From: Heterohyrax brucei
Lineage: Eukaryota > Chordata > Mammalia > Hyracoidea > Procaviidae
Assembly: GCA_028571685.1 (NCBI GenBank)
Contig: CM053156.1
Location: 85,873,049-85,937,048 of the forward strand
Direction: 5' to 3'
DNA length: 64,000 nt
Part shown: positions 10,048-21,315 of the stretch, one piece after another
Layout of the letters: every line of letters starts with the position of its first letter
Numbering within the stretch: the stretch's first letter is position 1
Made by a program: the position numbers and the translations under genes
Notes under the pieces: generated by a model
Database searches by the model: none
Told to the model about the DNA's origin: nothing
Seen by the model: only the letters and a program-made list of their open reading frames with translations

Positions 10048-10414
10048 ACCCTTTCTTGTAGTGGAAAAAAGTAGGATAAAAAGTTGGGTCAAGTCATAGG
10101 AACAATGCTCAGAGAGCCCTGACTGACGTATTGTGTAATCTGCTATTTGTTACGTTTTCTGTGAATTGTATATCACCTGCCATGTGGAAAAAAAGTACAC
10201 ATGTAAACTTTAGAGGTGCCCCGAAGGGATCTACGTCAGTTTTGCCAGCTGTTGTGCTTGGAGTGCCTACAAGAGTCCCTGGGTCACAGAAAGCCCTCCT
10301 GACTGGGCCGTAGCTGAGTGTCGCTCCTTAGCTTTCATCACCCCTTTTTTTTTTTAAACACCTCTAGCATTCCTGAAGAGTAAATTTGAGTTTTATAGCC
10401 ACAGGTCTTTACGA

Positions 10415-10618
10415 CAGGGAACCAGGGGCTGGGAGCCGACTCTGACTTGGGGGGACCCCAGGGGTGTTGCCGTAGAACTGTGCCCCACGGGGCTTTCAGG
10501 GCCTGAGGTTTCAGAAGTTGCTTGCCGTGTTTTTCTTCTGAGGCCCCTCTGGGTGATCCTAACCTTCAGCTTCCCAGTTAGCAGCCAAGTGCATTAACCA
10601 TCACACCATGGAGGGGCT
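10415..10618 (-). mobile_element. AfroSINE, long form (first of three in a row)
   Basis: Diverged copy with GCTTTCAGGGCCTGAGGTTT in the internal region and a head ending CACACCATGGAGGGG. Confidence 0.6.
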
Positions 10619-10619
10619 T

Positions 10620-10828
10620 CATGTTGCTGTTGGGTGCCATGGAATTGATTTTCAACTTCCTAGTCACTCCACGTGATGGGGTAGAACAACCCCACGGAGT
10701 TTCCTAGGCTGTCATCTTGACAGGAACAGATTGCCAGGTCTTTGTCCTGAGATGCTGCTGAACGGATTCAAACTGCTGACCCTCGGTTAGCAGCAAAACG
10801 CCTAACCACTGCACCACTGTGGCCCCTT
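10620..10828 (-). mobile_element. AfroSINE, long form (second in a row)
   Basis: Internal block word GTCATCTTGACAGGAACAG is present; the head ends CTGCACCACTGTGGCCCC. Confidence 0.75.
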
Positions 10829-10841
10829 AGAGACGACATCC

Positions 10842-11002
10842 ACCACCACCCACTGCCATCAGCTCGGGTCTGACTCACAGTGACCCTAGAGGTCAGAGTA
10901 GGACAGCCCAGTAGAGTTTCCAAGTAGCGCCTGGCAGATTTGAACTGCCAAACTTTTGGTTAGCAGACGTAGCACTTAACCTGCTATGCCACCAGGGTTG
11001 CG
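10842..11002 (-). mobile_element. AfroSINE, short form (third in a row)
   Basis: Runs from CCACTGCCATCAGCTCGGGT to TGCTATGCCACCAGGGTTG. Confidence 0.85.
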
Positions 11003-11048
11003 TATCTCTGTTATTGCTCTGGCATCTTCACTGCGGGGAAGAGGATTC

Positions 11049-11582
11049 TGTCTCAGCTACGTTGTGCTGCTCTAACAGAAATAACCAAAGTGGATGGCTT
11101 TAACAGAGAGGTTTATTTCCTCACAGTCAGGTAGGCTAAAAGTCCTAGTTCAGGGCTTCAGCTCCAGGGGAAGCTTTCCTCTCTCTGTTGACTCTGGAGG
11201 AAGGTCCTTCCCATCAGTCGTCCCTTGGATCACGCACTTCTCTGCACGGGAACTCCAGGTCCAAAGGACTCATTCTGCTCCTGGCGCTGCTTTCCTGAGG
11301 TGTGAGATTCCCCTGTCTCTCTCAGCTAGCTTCTCTCTCTTATATCCCCAAAGAAACCAGCTCAAGACACAATTCCATCCAATCTGAGTTGTAGACTGAG
11401 TTGTACCTTAGCCACACCACCGCTACCCAGGCCCACCGCATAGAGGTGGGATTTACAACACATAGGGAAATCACAGCAGGTGACAAAACGCTGGACAGTC
11501 GCACCATACTGGGAATCACAGCTCAGCCAAGCTGATAGACACATTTGGGATGGGGGTGGGGGACACAAGTCATTCCATGACA
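11049..11582 (-). mobile_element. fossil solitary MaLR-like LTR, near full length
   Basis: Bounded by TGTCTC and ATGACA, about 534 bases. Diagnostic words in reverse sense are GCTGCTCTAACAGAAATAAC and CTCTGGAGGAAGGTCCTT. It shares its sequence with copies at 26858, 29370, 31597, 31949 and 44760. No internal retroviral region is attached. Confidence 0.7.
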
Positions 11583-12394
11583 GGTTCTTAGAGGACTTTT
11601 CCAAAATATCGTCTGGAGTCTAGGGTTTCCAGCACTGGGATGGTATGTGCTGTTTCCAAGACGGACTAGAGCTGTATTGCTGCTTTAATATTAAAGAGAA
11701 TTGAACATAGAGGCTAAGAGGTAGCTCTGTTGAGGTAGGTCAGTACCACTCCACCTGTGTATGAGGCCACAATCAGCTGAATTCTAAAGAAAGAGTGCCA
11801 GAGAGTGAGGTACTCTGCCCACGCCAGGGGCTTCTGCTCTAGGCTTGCTTCTCTACCTGCGTATGACTTTGAAGACTGACTATGGATTAGGATTCAAGCT
11901 GTTTTTTAATCCACTCCTAGGTGATAAGTTTGGCACCTCTGAGTGTTACTGAGATTGTTTGTGTCCCAAAGTCCATAAACACGCAAGCCCTTTTGCCGGA
12001 AGCATCATTGCCATCTCTGTGATTTCAGCCAATGGGTCTTGCAGGCATCTCCATGTGGCATGTGTTCAGTGAACCTGCTGGGCAAACGTTGTTTTTGTGC
12101 TGATCACTGCACTTTGACCTCTGGTTTGAACACAGAGAGGCTATGCTGCTATTTAACAAGCAGTTCAGCAGAGCTGGGGACAAATGAGGCACAGGAGAGG
12201 GTTCTTAAAATCATTTGGGGCGGTTGTGGTGGGGGGGGTGGAGTGCAAACGTGGCAATTTGACCATTATGCAAAAGTGTATCAGATGTTCTGAAAGTTTC
12301 CAGAACTTGCTTGGTATAATCTCTACCTTGTCGTGCTTGTACATGAGGAAGCCATGTGATAAACAAATAAATATATCTTTATTATGTATAAAAA
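11583..12394. other. unique intergenic sequence
   Basis: Holds a G run near 12228-12240 and no recognised repeat. Confidence 0.45.
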
Positions 12395-12560
12395 ATATAA
12401 ACCAACCCCACTGCTGTCAAGTTGATGCTGACTTGCAGCGACCCTGTAGGACAGAGCAGAACTGCCTCATAGAGTTTCCAAGGAGCACCTGATGGATTTA
12501 AACTGCTGACCTTTTGGTTAGCGGCTGTAGCGCTTAACCATTTCACCACCTGGGTTTTCC
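12395..12560 (-). mobile_element. AfroSINE short form
   Basis: Well kept from CCACTGCTGTCAAGTTGATG to CATTTCACCACCTGGGTTT; AT-rich flanks. Confidence 0.9.
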
Positions 12561-12675
12561 TTATTATATATCGTCTAATTAAATGGAATCAAAAATAAGC
12601 ATTTTAGGGGGCAAATTTGGAAGGATGTACTCCAACCCAGTAAAGGTAGTTAGTTAATGTGGGGGGTGTTGGTGT

Positions 12676-12838
12676 TGAAGGTGGTGCAGTGGTTAGGGAC
12701 TTGGCTGCTAACCGAAAGATCAGCAGTTGGAGTCCGCTAGGCGCTCCTTGGAAGCCCTCTGAGGCAGCAGTTCTACTCTGTCCTGTAGGGTCGCTGTGAG
12801 TCAGATTCAACTGGACAGCAATGAGCTCGTTTTCTGTT
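12676..12838 (+). mobile_element. AfroSINE short form
   Basis: Head GGTGGTGCAGTGGTTAGGG, tail GAGCTCGTTTTCTGTTG. Confidence 0.85.
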
Positions 12839-12977
12839 GCTGCTGATGTTGAAAGAGCAAGTGTAGAGGGCTGCTCTTTTTGCTTTCCACATTTGTTTAG
12901 AAAATGCAGTTTTTTTTATTGTGAAAAAGAAATTGGGAGTCAGATAATGTTCTGAGGGCTTACGGGCTGTACCTCAT

Positions 12978-13465
12978 TGTCATAGATTGAAGTGCGTTTC
13001 CCCCAAAAATCCGTGTAGCAATTTAGCTAGGCCCTGATTCATGGTATCGTGCAATGCTCCTCCATTTTGTAAATCCTGCCTCTAGAATGTTAATGAGGGT
13101 GGCTGGGCGGCAGTTGGGTTGGTGGAGCAGGCCTCAGTGTGTAAGGTGGTTTTGTGCCTTGAGATAGTCTCTCGAGATATAAAGGAAAGCTAGCAGAGTG
13201 GTTTGGAGATTTCCTACCACCAAGTAGCTGAGCTGGAAGCTCAGCTCATGCAAAGGACCCAGGTCCCTGTATACCAGAAGCTTCCAGTCCAGGGAAAGAT
13301 TGATGACAAGGACCTTCCTCCAGACCCAGCAAAGACAGCTGTCCCCTGGAACTCACGGCCTGAATTGGGACTTTTAACCTACCCGACTGTGACAAATGAG
13401 AATTTCTCTTTTTAAAGCATCCACTTGTAGTATTTCTGTTAAAGTAGTATTAGATGACTAAGACA
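12978..13465 (+). mobile_element. fossil solitary MaLR-like LTR, best-kept plus-strand copy
   Basis: Starts TGTCATAGATTGAAGTGCG and ends TTAGATGACTAAGACA, 488 bases, with TG and CA termini. No clear flanking duplication and no internal region. Ending and body match the other LTRs of this window. Confidence 0.75.
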
Positions 13466-13534
13466 CCCGTGCGTGTCCACAGGTCGAGCTTCTAAACCCC
13501 TAACGTCTCTAAGTCCTGCTGTGCAGCATCAGGA

Positions 13535-13690
13535 GGCCGACTACCACGGCATTCAGAGTGGTCTGCAGCTTCCCAGCTGTGTGGCCTTCGACAGGCTACT
13601 TGCCTTCTCTGAGCCTCTATTTTCTCATCTGTAAACTGTTAATAATCATAATCCTCTCCTGATATCATCATTATGAAAAATAAACAATCC
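13535..13690 (+). mobile_element. MIR SINE
   Basis: Core words GCTGTGTGGCCTTCGACAGG and CTCTATTTTCTCATCTGTAA identify the ancient MIR family. Confidence 0.85.
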
Positions 13691-13724
13691 ACGCCAAATG
13701 CTTGAAAGCAACACAGCGCTTGAG

Positions 13725-14075
13725 ATAGAAAAGTCCACAGCTGTTGCGTCTGTTCCAACCTACAGCAATCCTGGAGGACAGCGCAGAATGGCCTGGTAGG
13801 GATCTCAGGGCTGTGGTCTTTACGGGGATTGCAGCTCGGGGCTCAAATCACAGCAATGATTGTGAGGATGGCACGGGACCCGGAAGCGTTTCCTTCTGCT
13901 GTACACGGGATCACTCTAAGTCAGAGTCGACTCAGCTGCACCTCACGACCAGGCACGTCTTTATGGAAGAAGACAGCCGCATGGTCCTCCCGAGGAGCAG
14001 CTAGTGGGAAAGATGTCAGAACTGTGGCTTTTTGGTTAGCAGCCGAGTGCTTAATGGTGGAGCTGCCCTGACACA
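13725..14075 (-). mobile_element. long-form AfroSINE interrupted by another SINE
   Basis: Tail-side half at 13725-13840 and head-side half at 13950-14070 (GTCTTTATGGAAGAAGACAG, TTTTTGGTTAGCAGCCGAG) belong to one copy. Confidence 0.7.
13845..13948 (+). mobile_element. 3' end of a tRNA-Gly-type SINE inserted in an AfroSINE
   Basis: GATGGCACGGGACCCGGAAG and GGATCACTCTAAGTCAGAG match the 3' ends at 15640-15752 and 60210-60310. Confidence 0.55.
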
Positions 14076-14379
14076 GTACCTCCTTGCTTGGAATCGAGGA
14101 GGTAGCAGATGAATGCAAGCTGCTTTATTATTGTTTTCACTCAACTGTGCAACGCTTTTTATTTTTAATAAAGTTATTCAAGTGTCACTGAAATGCTGAA
14201 ATTCAACCTTGACTATTTAGATTTCGTTAGTTCTAAAATTAACTCTTCCTTTTAAGAAATGACATCCCTAAGGCTTCTAGCACAGAGCAGATCAGATGAA
14301 GTTAGGTGACAATTCTGTGTCTGTCTGGTGAGGATAGGCTTAGAAAAAGGGGCTCAGCTTGGTGGCCTGGCTGGATGAT

Positions 14380-14578
14380 ACCTCATTCCAAACCCAGACT
14401 AGACGTGGTAACCCTATAGGACAGAGGAGGACTGCTCCACCAGGTTTCCAGGGCTGTAATCTTTGTGGAAGAAGACTGCCACGTCCTTCTCCCAAGGAGC
14501 AGCTGGTGAGATCGAACCACCAACCTCGAGATTAGCCACTGAGCCAAGCTCTTAACCACTGTGCCACCAGGGTGTCGG
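14380..14578 (-). mobile_element. AfroSINE, long form
   Basis: Internal block (TAATCTTTGTGGAAGAAGAC) kept; head ends CACTGTGCCACCAGGG. Confidence 0.85.
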
Positions 14579-14949
14579 GGCTACAGGTTCGGCTACAGAG
14601 GAGGACTGGGTTTCACGTGGCTGGGGCCTGAAACTAGTTTGGGACAGTCCTGCTTTTTGTAGAAGTGACTCTGCCGTTCTGGTCAAGGTCACCAGTGACC
14701 CCCCGTTGCTGAGCCCCTGCTGGATCTCAGGCTTGCCTCACTCCACTGATCAGGGGCACCTGATGGTGACTGGGCCTCTGTCACGTGGTTTCTTCATTTG
14801 AGTTGCGGGCTAATAATGCATCCTCAAAATGGTCACCCCTCTGTGCTGCCCCTTTCCCACCCTGGTCCCGGCCACCATGGGGTCCCACTGCCTGTCAAAC
14901 CATCAGCACGCCTGACCCTGAAGTCCCAAAGGCTCCCAGGTGCTGGGAG

Positions 14950-15430
14950 AAGGCTGTCCTAGGGTTCTGCTCTCCGCTCTGACTTCCCCAGAGACCCCTC
15001 TCTTCGTTCTGGCTCTGCCCTGCCCTTAGCCCCTGGCTGTCCCTCAGGTGTCCCAAGCACCTCGGGACTTTGCACTGGGTGTTCCCTCTGTGGGGCGCTT
15101 TCCCGCCCGGCATGGCACACAGCTTGTCCCTTCATCTCCGGTAAATCTGTGGCAGGCGGCCCTCTCTGAGGCCCTTCCTGGTCTGTCGCTTGAGAACTGC
15201 AGCCCCCACGTCCCTCCTTGTCTTTATTTCGCTCAGCATCTGGGAGCTGCTTCATCTCTTCCAACAATGGAGTGCCGGTGGCCTTCGGCCCCGAACTGCA
15301 CTCAGGGCCTGCCCCCGCCCCCACGGCCAAGTGCTTCTGTTTTCCTCAGGGCTCTTTGTTCTCATCCCAGGGTCTCGATCAATGCCTGGCACACACTGAG
15401 GATTCACCAAGTGCCTGTTGAATGAATGAA
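14950..15430 (+). mobile_element. L2 LINE, 3' end
   Basis: GGGACTTTGCACTGGGTGTT, CTCTGAGGCCCTTCCTGG and the ending ATGCCTGGCACACACTGAGG with TTGAATGAATGAA are the L2 3' UTR pattern. Overlapping open frames here are shadows of this repeat. Confidence 0.75.
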
Positions 15431-15639
15431 CCCAAACCAAGAGTGATGCAATCATTTTACGCAATCATTCTACCTGGTAATTAGAGCGGAGTGTTCAAAA
15501 TCAATGCGCATCTAGAAGCTGACTTGTCTATATTTATTGAATGTCACAGGCACCTAATGTTTCTTTAACTTCTCTACTTACATTAAGTTGTCAGTGCTCT
15601 GTAAACAGAAGGAAGACCCTCTGGGAGGGGGACTGACCC

Positions 15640-15755
15640 CTGGCTCCACAATTCTGAGCATGGTCCAAGATTGGGCAGTGTTTTCTTCTGTCGTGCTCAG
15701 GGTCCCTGTGAGTCAGGACCGACTCCAGGACACCTAACAACAACAACGAAAGAGC
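15640..15755 (+). mobile_element. 3' end of tRNA-Gly-type / RTE-mobilised SINE
   Basis: TTGGGCAGTGTTTTCTTCTG and GTCAGGACCGACTCCAGG lead into the CAACAACAACGA tail typical of RTE-mobilised elements. Confidence 0.6.
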
Positions 15756-16054
15756 AGTATAGGTAACAGAGCGACATCAAATAGAAGTCTCCAGGCTGAA
15801 GCTGAAAACCTCAACTGCCAAAAGTAGCTCACGGACCCCTGTCCCCAAATACGTTCTAAAGTTTGCAATCACGCATCTGGAATAGGGACAAGATCGTTCG
15901 GTTTGGACGTATTCAGGGTGATAAAAGGACTCGTGAGAAGCCACCGCCTTGTCCTGCGCGCTTGCGGGAAGCTTGCTGAGACGGATGGTCCTCCTTCCGG
16001 GCAGAGGCTGTCTCTTCTTTGGGTGTAGGTCCTTGGGGACAGTCACAGAAATCA
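15756..16054. other. unique intergenic sequence
   Basis: Nothing recognised. Confidence 0.4.
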
Positions 16055-16230
16055 CAAGTGGAAATGGTTAACGCACTCATCTGCCACTCAGGTGCCTCAG
16101 AAGAAAGGCCTGGTGATGTACTTCCAAAGCATCAGCCACTGGCAACCTGTGGAGCCCAGTTCTGCTCCCACAGACACAGGGTCCTCGTGACTCGATGGCA
16201 GTGGGGCTGGTTTTGGTGCCTCGTAATACA
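16055..16230 (+). mobile_element. AfroSINE, long form
   Basis: Head AATGGTTAACGCACTCATC, internal block GAAAGGCCTGGTGATGTAC, tail GGCAGTGGGGCTGG. Confidence 0.75.
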
Positions 16231-17283
16231 CTGTCTTTGGGAGTGGGGGAGCAGACCAGAGATCTGCGAAAGGAAAGAAAGGCAGACAACCGATCGAACA
16301 TGACAAGAAGCCCTGAGGAGATCCTGGGTGGGCAGGTGGAGGCTGGAGAGGGTCTCAGGATGCCGTGGAGACCAGCAGAGAAGCCCACAAACGGGGACTA
16401 CCCCAGGGACAGCATGTTCTTTGGAGCAGCTTGCCTCCAAATTTCCCTTGAGAGCAGAACTGTCCCAATGTAAGAAATCACCTTGATGAATTCCTTCTGT
16501 GGATTCCTGTTAACCCCGCCACAATCGTGACACAGAACAGCACCAGCCCCACAAGTCCCCCGGGACGCCTCTTTCCACCTCCAGCAGCCCTCCTCCCCCT
16601 CCCCAGGGCCGTGAGAACCTCAGCCCCTTGGGAACTGGCAGAGATCCAGGGGAGGACACTTGCTTCTCCGTGAGACTCGCATGGGCAGTTCATGCCTATC
16701 TTATCTAGGCATTAAAGGCCATCAGGGTTACTGTACCATAACTCGGGAACTCTGCTGATGCCACTGAAAGTGGCATTGACTTTCATCCTAAGCTGCTCAG
16801 ATTCCAAAGTCCTCTCACCTCAGTAAGTCAGTGGGGCCCGGCCTGGGCATCAGGAGCCAGTCCCCGGACAAGGGGCAGGGCCAGTGTAGGAGAGCAAAGT
16901 TGTGAGCTGGGTCCTGCAGAGGCGAGTCTAGGGGACGGGGATGTGGGAGGGCTTAGGACCCGATTTTAACAGATTCATTTTCCTTACAAGGGACAAGGCC
17001 TACCCCACGCTATGATGGCTTAAATGGGATGTCTCAAGGTGCCTGCGTTATGGGTCAATGATACAGGACTTTTCAAACCTAGGACAGCATCTCAAAGTCA
17101 GAGGCCTGTAGGTCCAGGTGGGTCAATGACTTTCAGCTGGAGAGTGGCAGGTGTCCTCTGTAGGGGGTGGCTACTCCCAGCTGCAGTTGACCAGAATCTC
17201 AAAGAGACACACACTCAGAGTGAGCCAGGCCTCCCTTTTCTTGAGGAGATGGCATCTGGGCTTGTAACTCAAATCTCTTCATT
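16231..17283. other. unique intergenic sequence
   Basis: No repeat or gene recognised. The 17024-17425 open frame runs into a SINE and has no domain. Confidence 0.45.
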
Positions 17284-17440
17284 TTCAACCCACCAACTCA
17301 TTGCTGTCGAGTCAGTTCTAACTCATAGCAACCCTATAGGGCAGAGTAGAACTGCCCCATGGGATTTCCAGGGAGCTGCTGGGGGCTTCAAACTGCCGAC
17401 CCCTTGGTCAGCAGCCAGAGCTTAGAGCCACTGTGCTACC
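17284..17440 (-). mobile_element. AfroSINE short form
   Basis: From CTCATTGCTGTCGAGTCAG to CACTGTGCTACCACCAG. Confidence 0.9.
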
Positions 17441-17902
17441 ACCAGTGACAGTCAATTAATCAAGTAATTAATTTAAGCAATTTCAGTTCTCTTGCTAACC
17501 GAGCCAGCTGGGGACCTCTGCTCTCTGGTCTCTGTCTCCACTTGCTCTTCTTTCTCATGAGTCACAGAACAAGAAGACACAAGACGAGGAGGCGGGGTGG
17601 CTGATGAAGTGGAATGTTCCAGTAGCATTGGTGAGCAGTGCCTGAACTTACCAAGTCACTGCTTTTCTCCAGTCAGAGAAAAGTGCCCTGAAAATGATAA
17701 TTAAGAGGGACACTGCGCTTTGAAGCTCACACGTCAACGTTCCTGTATGTTCCTCTCTGGCTTGTCTAATGTTCCCGGACCAGAAGGAGGTGGTGGAACC
17801 AATGGTTGGGCCCAGACTTGACTCTAGACCTCGTGTTGCCTTCTGGCCATGTCTCTGCGTCTGGACGGGTGACACAGCAATCGGTGGCCGCACAGACTTA
17901 TG

Positions 17903-17982
17903 CTTACTTTCCTAACCTACAGGGCACAATTCCACCTGTACTCCACCCTGGGAAATTGTGCCCTACAGGTTAGCAAGTAAAC
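17903..17982. repeat. near-palindromic hairpin, MITE-like
   Basis: Left arm 17903-17932 and right arm 17952-17982 are inverted copies: CTAACCTACAGGGCACAA pairs with TTGTGCCCTACAGGTTAG, with about 27 of 32 arm positions matching and a loop of about 20 bases. It could be a miniature inverted-repeat transposon or a local foldback duplication; no clear target duplication flanks it. Confidence 0.7.
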
Positions 17983-18267
17983 ACAGCGCAGCCTGAGTAC
18001 TTGCTTACCGGGTAGCCCTGTGGCTGGGGTACACAGCTGTGGGCCCACCCTCCTTTGTCGGGTGCCGTCTGCTGAGAAGCTCCATCCAGCTCACTCAGAG
18101 CGCAGTCCAGTTTCAGGACCCTCCCTGACTGGCCCTGACCTGGTGGGTTCCCCCCCGTGAGGTGGCCTCAAGGCCATGCCCCCCAGTCGCTTTGGTCCTT
18201 TTCAGCCCCACATTCTCCTCTTGGGGCCAGCATTGTATCTGTGTGGGAGGTACGCATTGTTGTGGCC

Positions 18268-18620
18268 TTGTCTTAGTTTGGGTTTCCCTCGAATGAGAGC
18301 TTTGGGGCAGGCCGTTTATTTAGGGGAAATGAGGGGGCAGGAAAATGAAACAGGGAGGGAAGGACAGCAAGAGTAAGGGTGGATGATCAAGGGCCCTCAG
18401 AAGCTTCCAGAATGCCTCACATGGGAGTGGTGATCTCCTGCCATCTCCCCTGCTTCATAGGTGGGGGCAACTCCTTGGGATGTCCCTCCACTTCCTGTCT
18501 GTGCCTGTGCACCGGTATGGGGGGGCTGCCATCCTTGTACCAGGGTCTCAGCAGGAGAAGATGACACTCTGAGCTCCCTGCTAACACCCAAGAGTCTGAG
18601 TGCACGCAAGCCGCCTGCCA
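18268..18620. mobile_element. possible fossil LTR-like repeat
   Basis: The start TGTCTTAGTTTGGGTTTCCC resembles the start of the repeat at 38838 (TGTCTTAGGCTGGGTTTTC). Weak similarity beyond that; old. Confidence 0.3.
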
Positions 18621-18929
18621 CAGAGGCACCGAAGTCAGGCTGGCAGCAGGGTCCCCAGGTCTCAGACTGCTACTTTTCCAACCAGAGAGAAGGTGATCAT
18701 GCTGGGGCTGTTGTTGCATTTAAGAGGCTAGTGTATCATTGTGAGGGACTTGGATGGGGAATTTCTGTGGCATTTAAACTGTTCTCAGAGCCTAACTCCC
18801 ACCTAAGACAAGACTCTTCCTTCCTACATGGAGTTCTGCTTACCACTTGTGACCGCACCTGAAAACAGCGTATTGCCATCTGCCCCTGACAAACACACGC
18901 CATGCTCACACATGCGCTCGTGTGTGCGC

Positions 18930-18936
18930 ACGTGCG

Positions 18937-18967
<31 letters not shown>
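18930..18967. repeat. (AC)n microsatellite
   Basis: About 28 bases of pure AC preceded by an alternating GC/GT-rich purine-pyrimidine stretch from 18900. Confidence 0.95.
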
Positions 18968-19147
18968 TAACTCTCAGAATTATTTTCTCAGTTGCCTTGT
19001 TCTTCACCTGAGTCTAAATCTGAGAAATCCTTCCAGACTCCATCAGCTGACTCTCCCTTTTTCTGTGCCGGCCTAGGCCACACAGGTCACATCTCAGTCC
19101 CTTCTCCCCATTCTCAGAGCTCCGCTGAGGCTCAGGAGAAAACAACA

Positions 19148-19310
19148 ACAACACCACCACTGCTCTCAGGTCGATTCTGATGCATGGTGACCCCGTGAGA
19201 CAGAGGAGAACCGCCCCACAGAGTTTCCAGGGAGCGCCTAGGGGATTCGAACTGCCAACCTTCCGGTTAGCAGCCGTAGCTCTTAACTACTTTGCCACCA
19301 GGGTTTCTGG
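19148..19310 (-). mobile_element. AfroSINE short form
   Basis: From CACTGCTCTCAGGTCGATTC to CTTTGCCACCAGGGTTTC; preceded by an AAC-rich tail. Confidence 0.9.
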
Positions 19311-19334
19311 TTGGGGAGAAAACAAACAAACAAA

Positions 19335-19645
19335 CAAATGACAAACCCGACACTATTGAGTCAATGGCAACTCATAGCAAGAGGAAGGGCCCTCTTGCAG
19401 GCCCTCGTCGGCCCCATAGGATACGGTGGGGCCTTATTTCTGCTTTGACAGGAAGCAACGGCAGGTGCCCGGGTTAACCTAAAGGTTGGCAGTTCAAACC
19501 CACCCCAGGGCTCTGCACGAGGAAAGCTTGGTGAACTGCTTCCAGAGATTCCACCTGAGAAAAATGCGGGCAGCACAGTTCTCCTCTGTAACCCATGGGG
19601 TCACCGTGCGTCAGTTGTCTCTACAACAGTAGATTTTGTTGTTTG
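19335..19645. mobile_element. rearranged AfroSINE fragments
   Basis: A minus tail piece (GACACTATTGAGTCAATGGC) at 19340-19380 precedes a plus long-form piece at 19470-19625 (CCTAAAGGTTGGCAGTTC, CAGCACAGTTCTCCTCTG). Confidence 0.5.
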
Positions 19646-20670
19646 GGTTTTGGGAAGGCCCTGAAGGAGTGTAAGCCAGGGGGCTGACATACACCAGTTT
19701 TCATTTTAGAAACTTCTCACACCTTTCGCATGGTTAAACCCTGGGCTACCTAAGACGACGCTTTCAGCTCCGGGCCTGCAGTGGTGATTATTTGCTGATC
19801 GCAACGTTTGTTGACTTTCCATTTCCAGTGAAGGAGGGCCACCCGATAACGGGGGGTTCTGCACAGCACTCGCTGGGCAAGACTAGGCCTGAGGCAGGGG
19901 AGACCAGCTACCGGCTGCATCCCCAGCCTTCGGGAAGTGGCCATTGGTCTCTTAGAGCCAGCGATGTCCAGGGCATGACTGGCATATCCTATCTGGCGTG
20001 TCCGTCAGACAGGTTTTTCTTACCAGGTTATTGCTAATGGCGACAATCATCCCAGACCTGTTTAGTCTTTATCGCTTTTTAACAGCAGGGATTGAAGCAT
20101 AATGAAATTAGACTTTGGTTTGTTACCCTTGAAACTTGAAAACAAGATCTCGAGGAAGCCAGGACCAGACTTCTCCTTTTCAGACCGGCTCTGGCTTGTA
20201 ATGCCTGCTTGATCCAGCTCCCACCAGAAGCTTCTCTGACCTTGCACCTTCTACCTCTGCCTGCCCACTCCCCTAAACCCCACTCCAACCTCCTGGTCCC
20301 CATCAATGCCAGACTCACATCCTTGAGATGGAAAAGTGGCCTCTTCCTCTTGTGAGAAATGTACTTTCTCCTTACAGCTAAAGAACCAATTGGCTCCAAA
20401 AATAATGACTGTCATCTGTAAGTATTGTCTGTGTACCTTTAAAAAAAATCGCCTCTGTGAGACCGAATGGTCAACACTTACTTCAAAACAAAGATGAGAA
20501 TGTAAGAAGGGAGGGAAACCAGAAGAATGGAAGTGATGAGATGGCTCACCAAGGTCACCGAACAAGTGGTGCAGAAATTGTTAAGCAGGAACCTAAATTG
20601 CTGTGTAAACCTTCACCCAAGGCGCAATCAAGTATTATTTTAAAAAATGCCCTTCCTCCAACGTAGCCAC
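19646..20670. other. unique intergenic sequence
   Basis: No recognised gene or repeat; open frames on both strands overlap without domains. Confidence 0.45.
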
Positions 20671-20674
20671 TCTC

Positions 20675-20845
20675 TGAAATCGTCCCCTCCTCAATGCACA
20701 ACTGTCACAGCACCATGTTTTGGTCGATTTCTTATTTATGTGTTTGCTGGTTATTGTCTTCCCTTTGGGACTGAGAGTTCAGGACAGTTGGAGGTTCCTG
20801 TCCATCTATGCTCCCCACTGTGTCTTAGAGGGGTGAACAAATGAA
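20675..20845 (+). mobile_element. L2 LINE, 3' end
   Basis: Pattern of CACAGCACCATGTTTTGG, a TTATTTATGTGTTTGCTG stretch and GTCTTCCCTTTGGGACTG matches the L2 3' UTR. Confidence 0.5.
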
Positions 20846-21114
20846 CCAGCTCAGGAAGTCCAAGTGTTAAATCCATGTTACATCTTAACTTCTTGCACTG
20901 AGCTGGAGTGAGGGCTTTGCTGGGGCTGTTGACCTTGACCATGTTCTTGACCTTGATGACAGCAAGCACAGCAGATGGAACTAACTCATCCAGCCCTCTG
21001 CCAGGTGTTGTGATGTTGCAGATGGACTAGAATATTCCTTGGCAGTGAGTCTTCCAGGAATACATGGCCCACATATGGAGGTGGTGGGCTTCAGGCTTCA
21101 CAGTTAACATGTCA

Positions 21115-21315
21115 TTGTTAAGCGTTGTTGTTGAATTGCTGTCCACCTGCAGTGACCCCAGGTGACAGTAGAACTGCCGCACAGTGCTTTCTTGGCCATA
21201 ATCTTTACGGAAGCTGGTGGCCATCTTTCTCCCTCGGAGCTGCTGGGTGGGTTCAAGCCACAAACCATCCAGCTGGCAGCTGAGTGCTCACCCGTTGCAC
21301 CACCAGGGCTTTGAT
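21115..21315 (-). mobile_element. AfroSINE, long form
   Basis: Internal block CATAATCTTTACGGAAGCTG kept; head ends CCGTTGCACCACCAGGGC. Confidence 0.8.
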
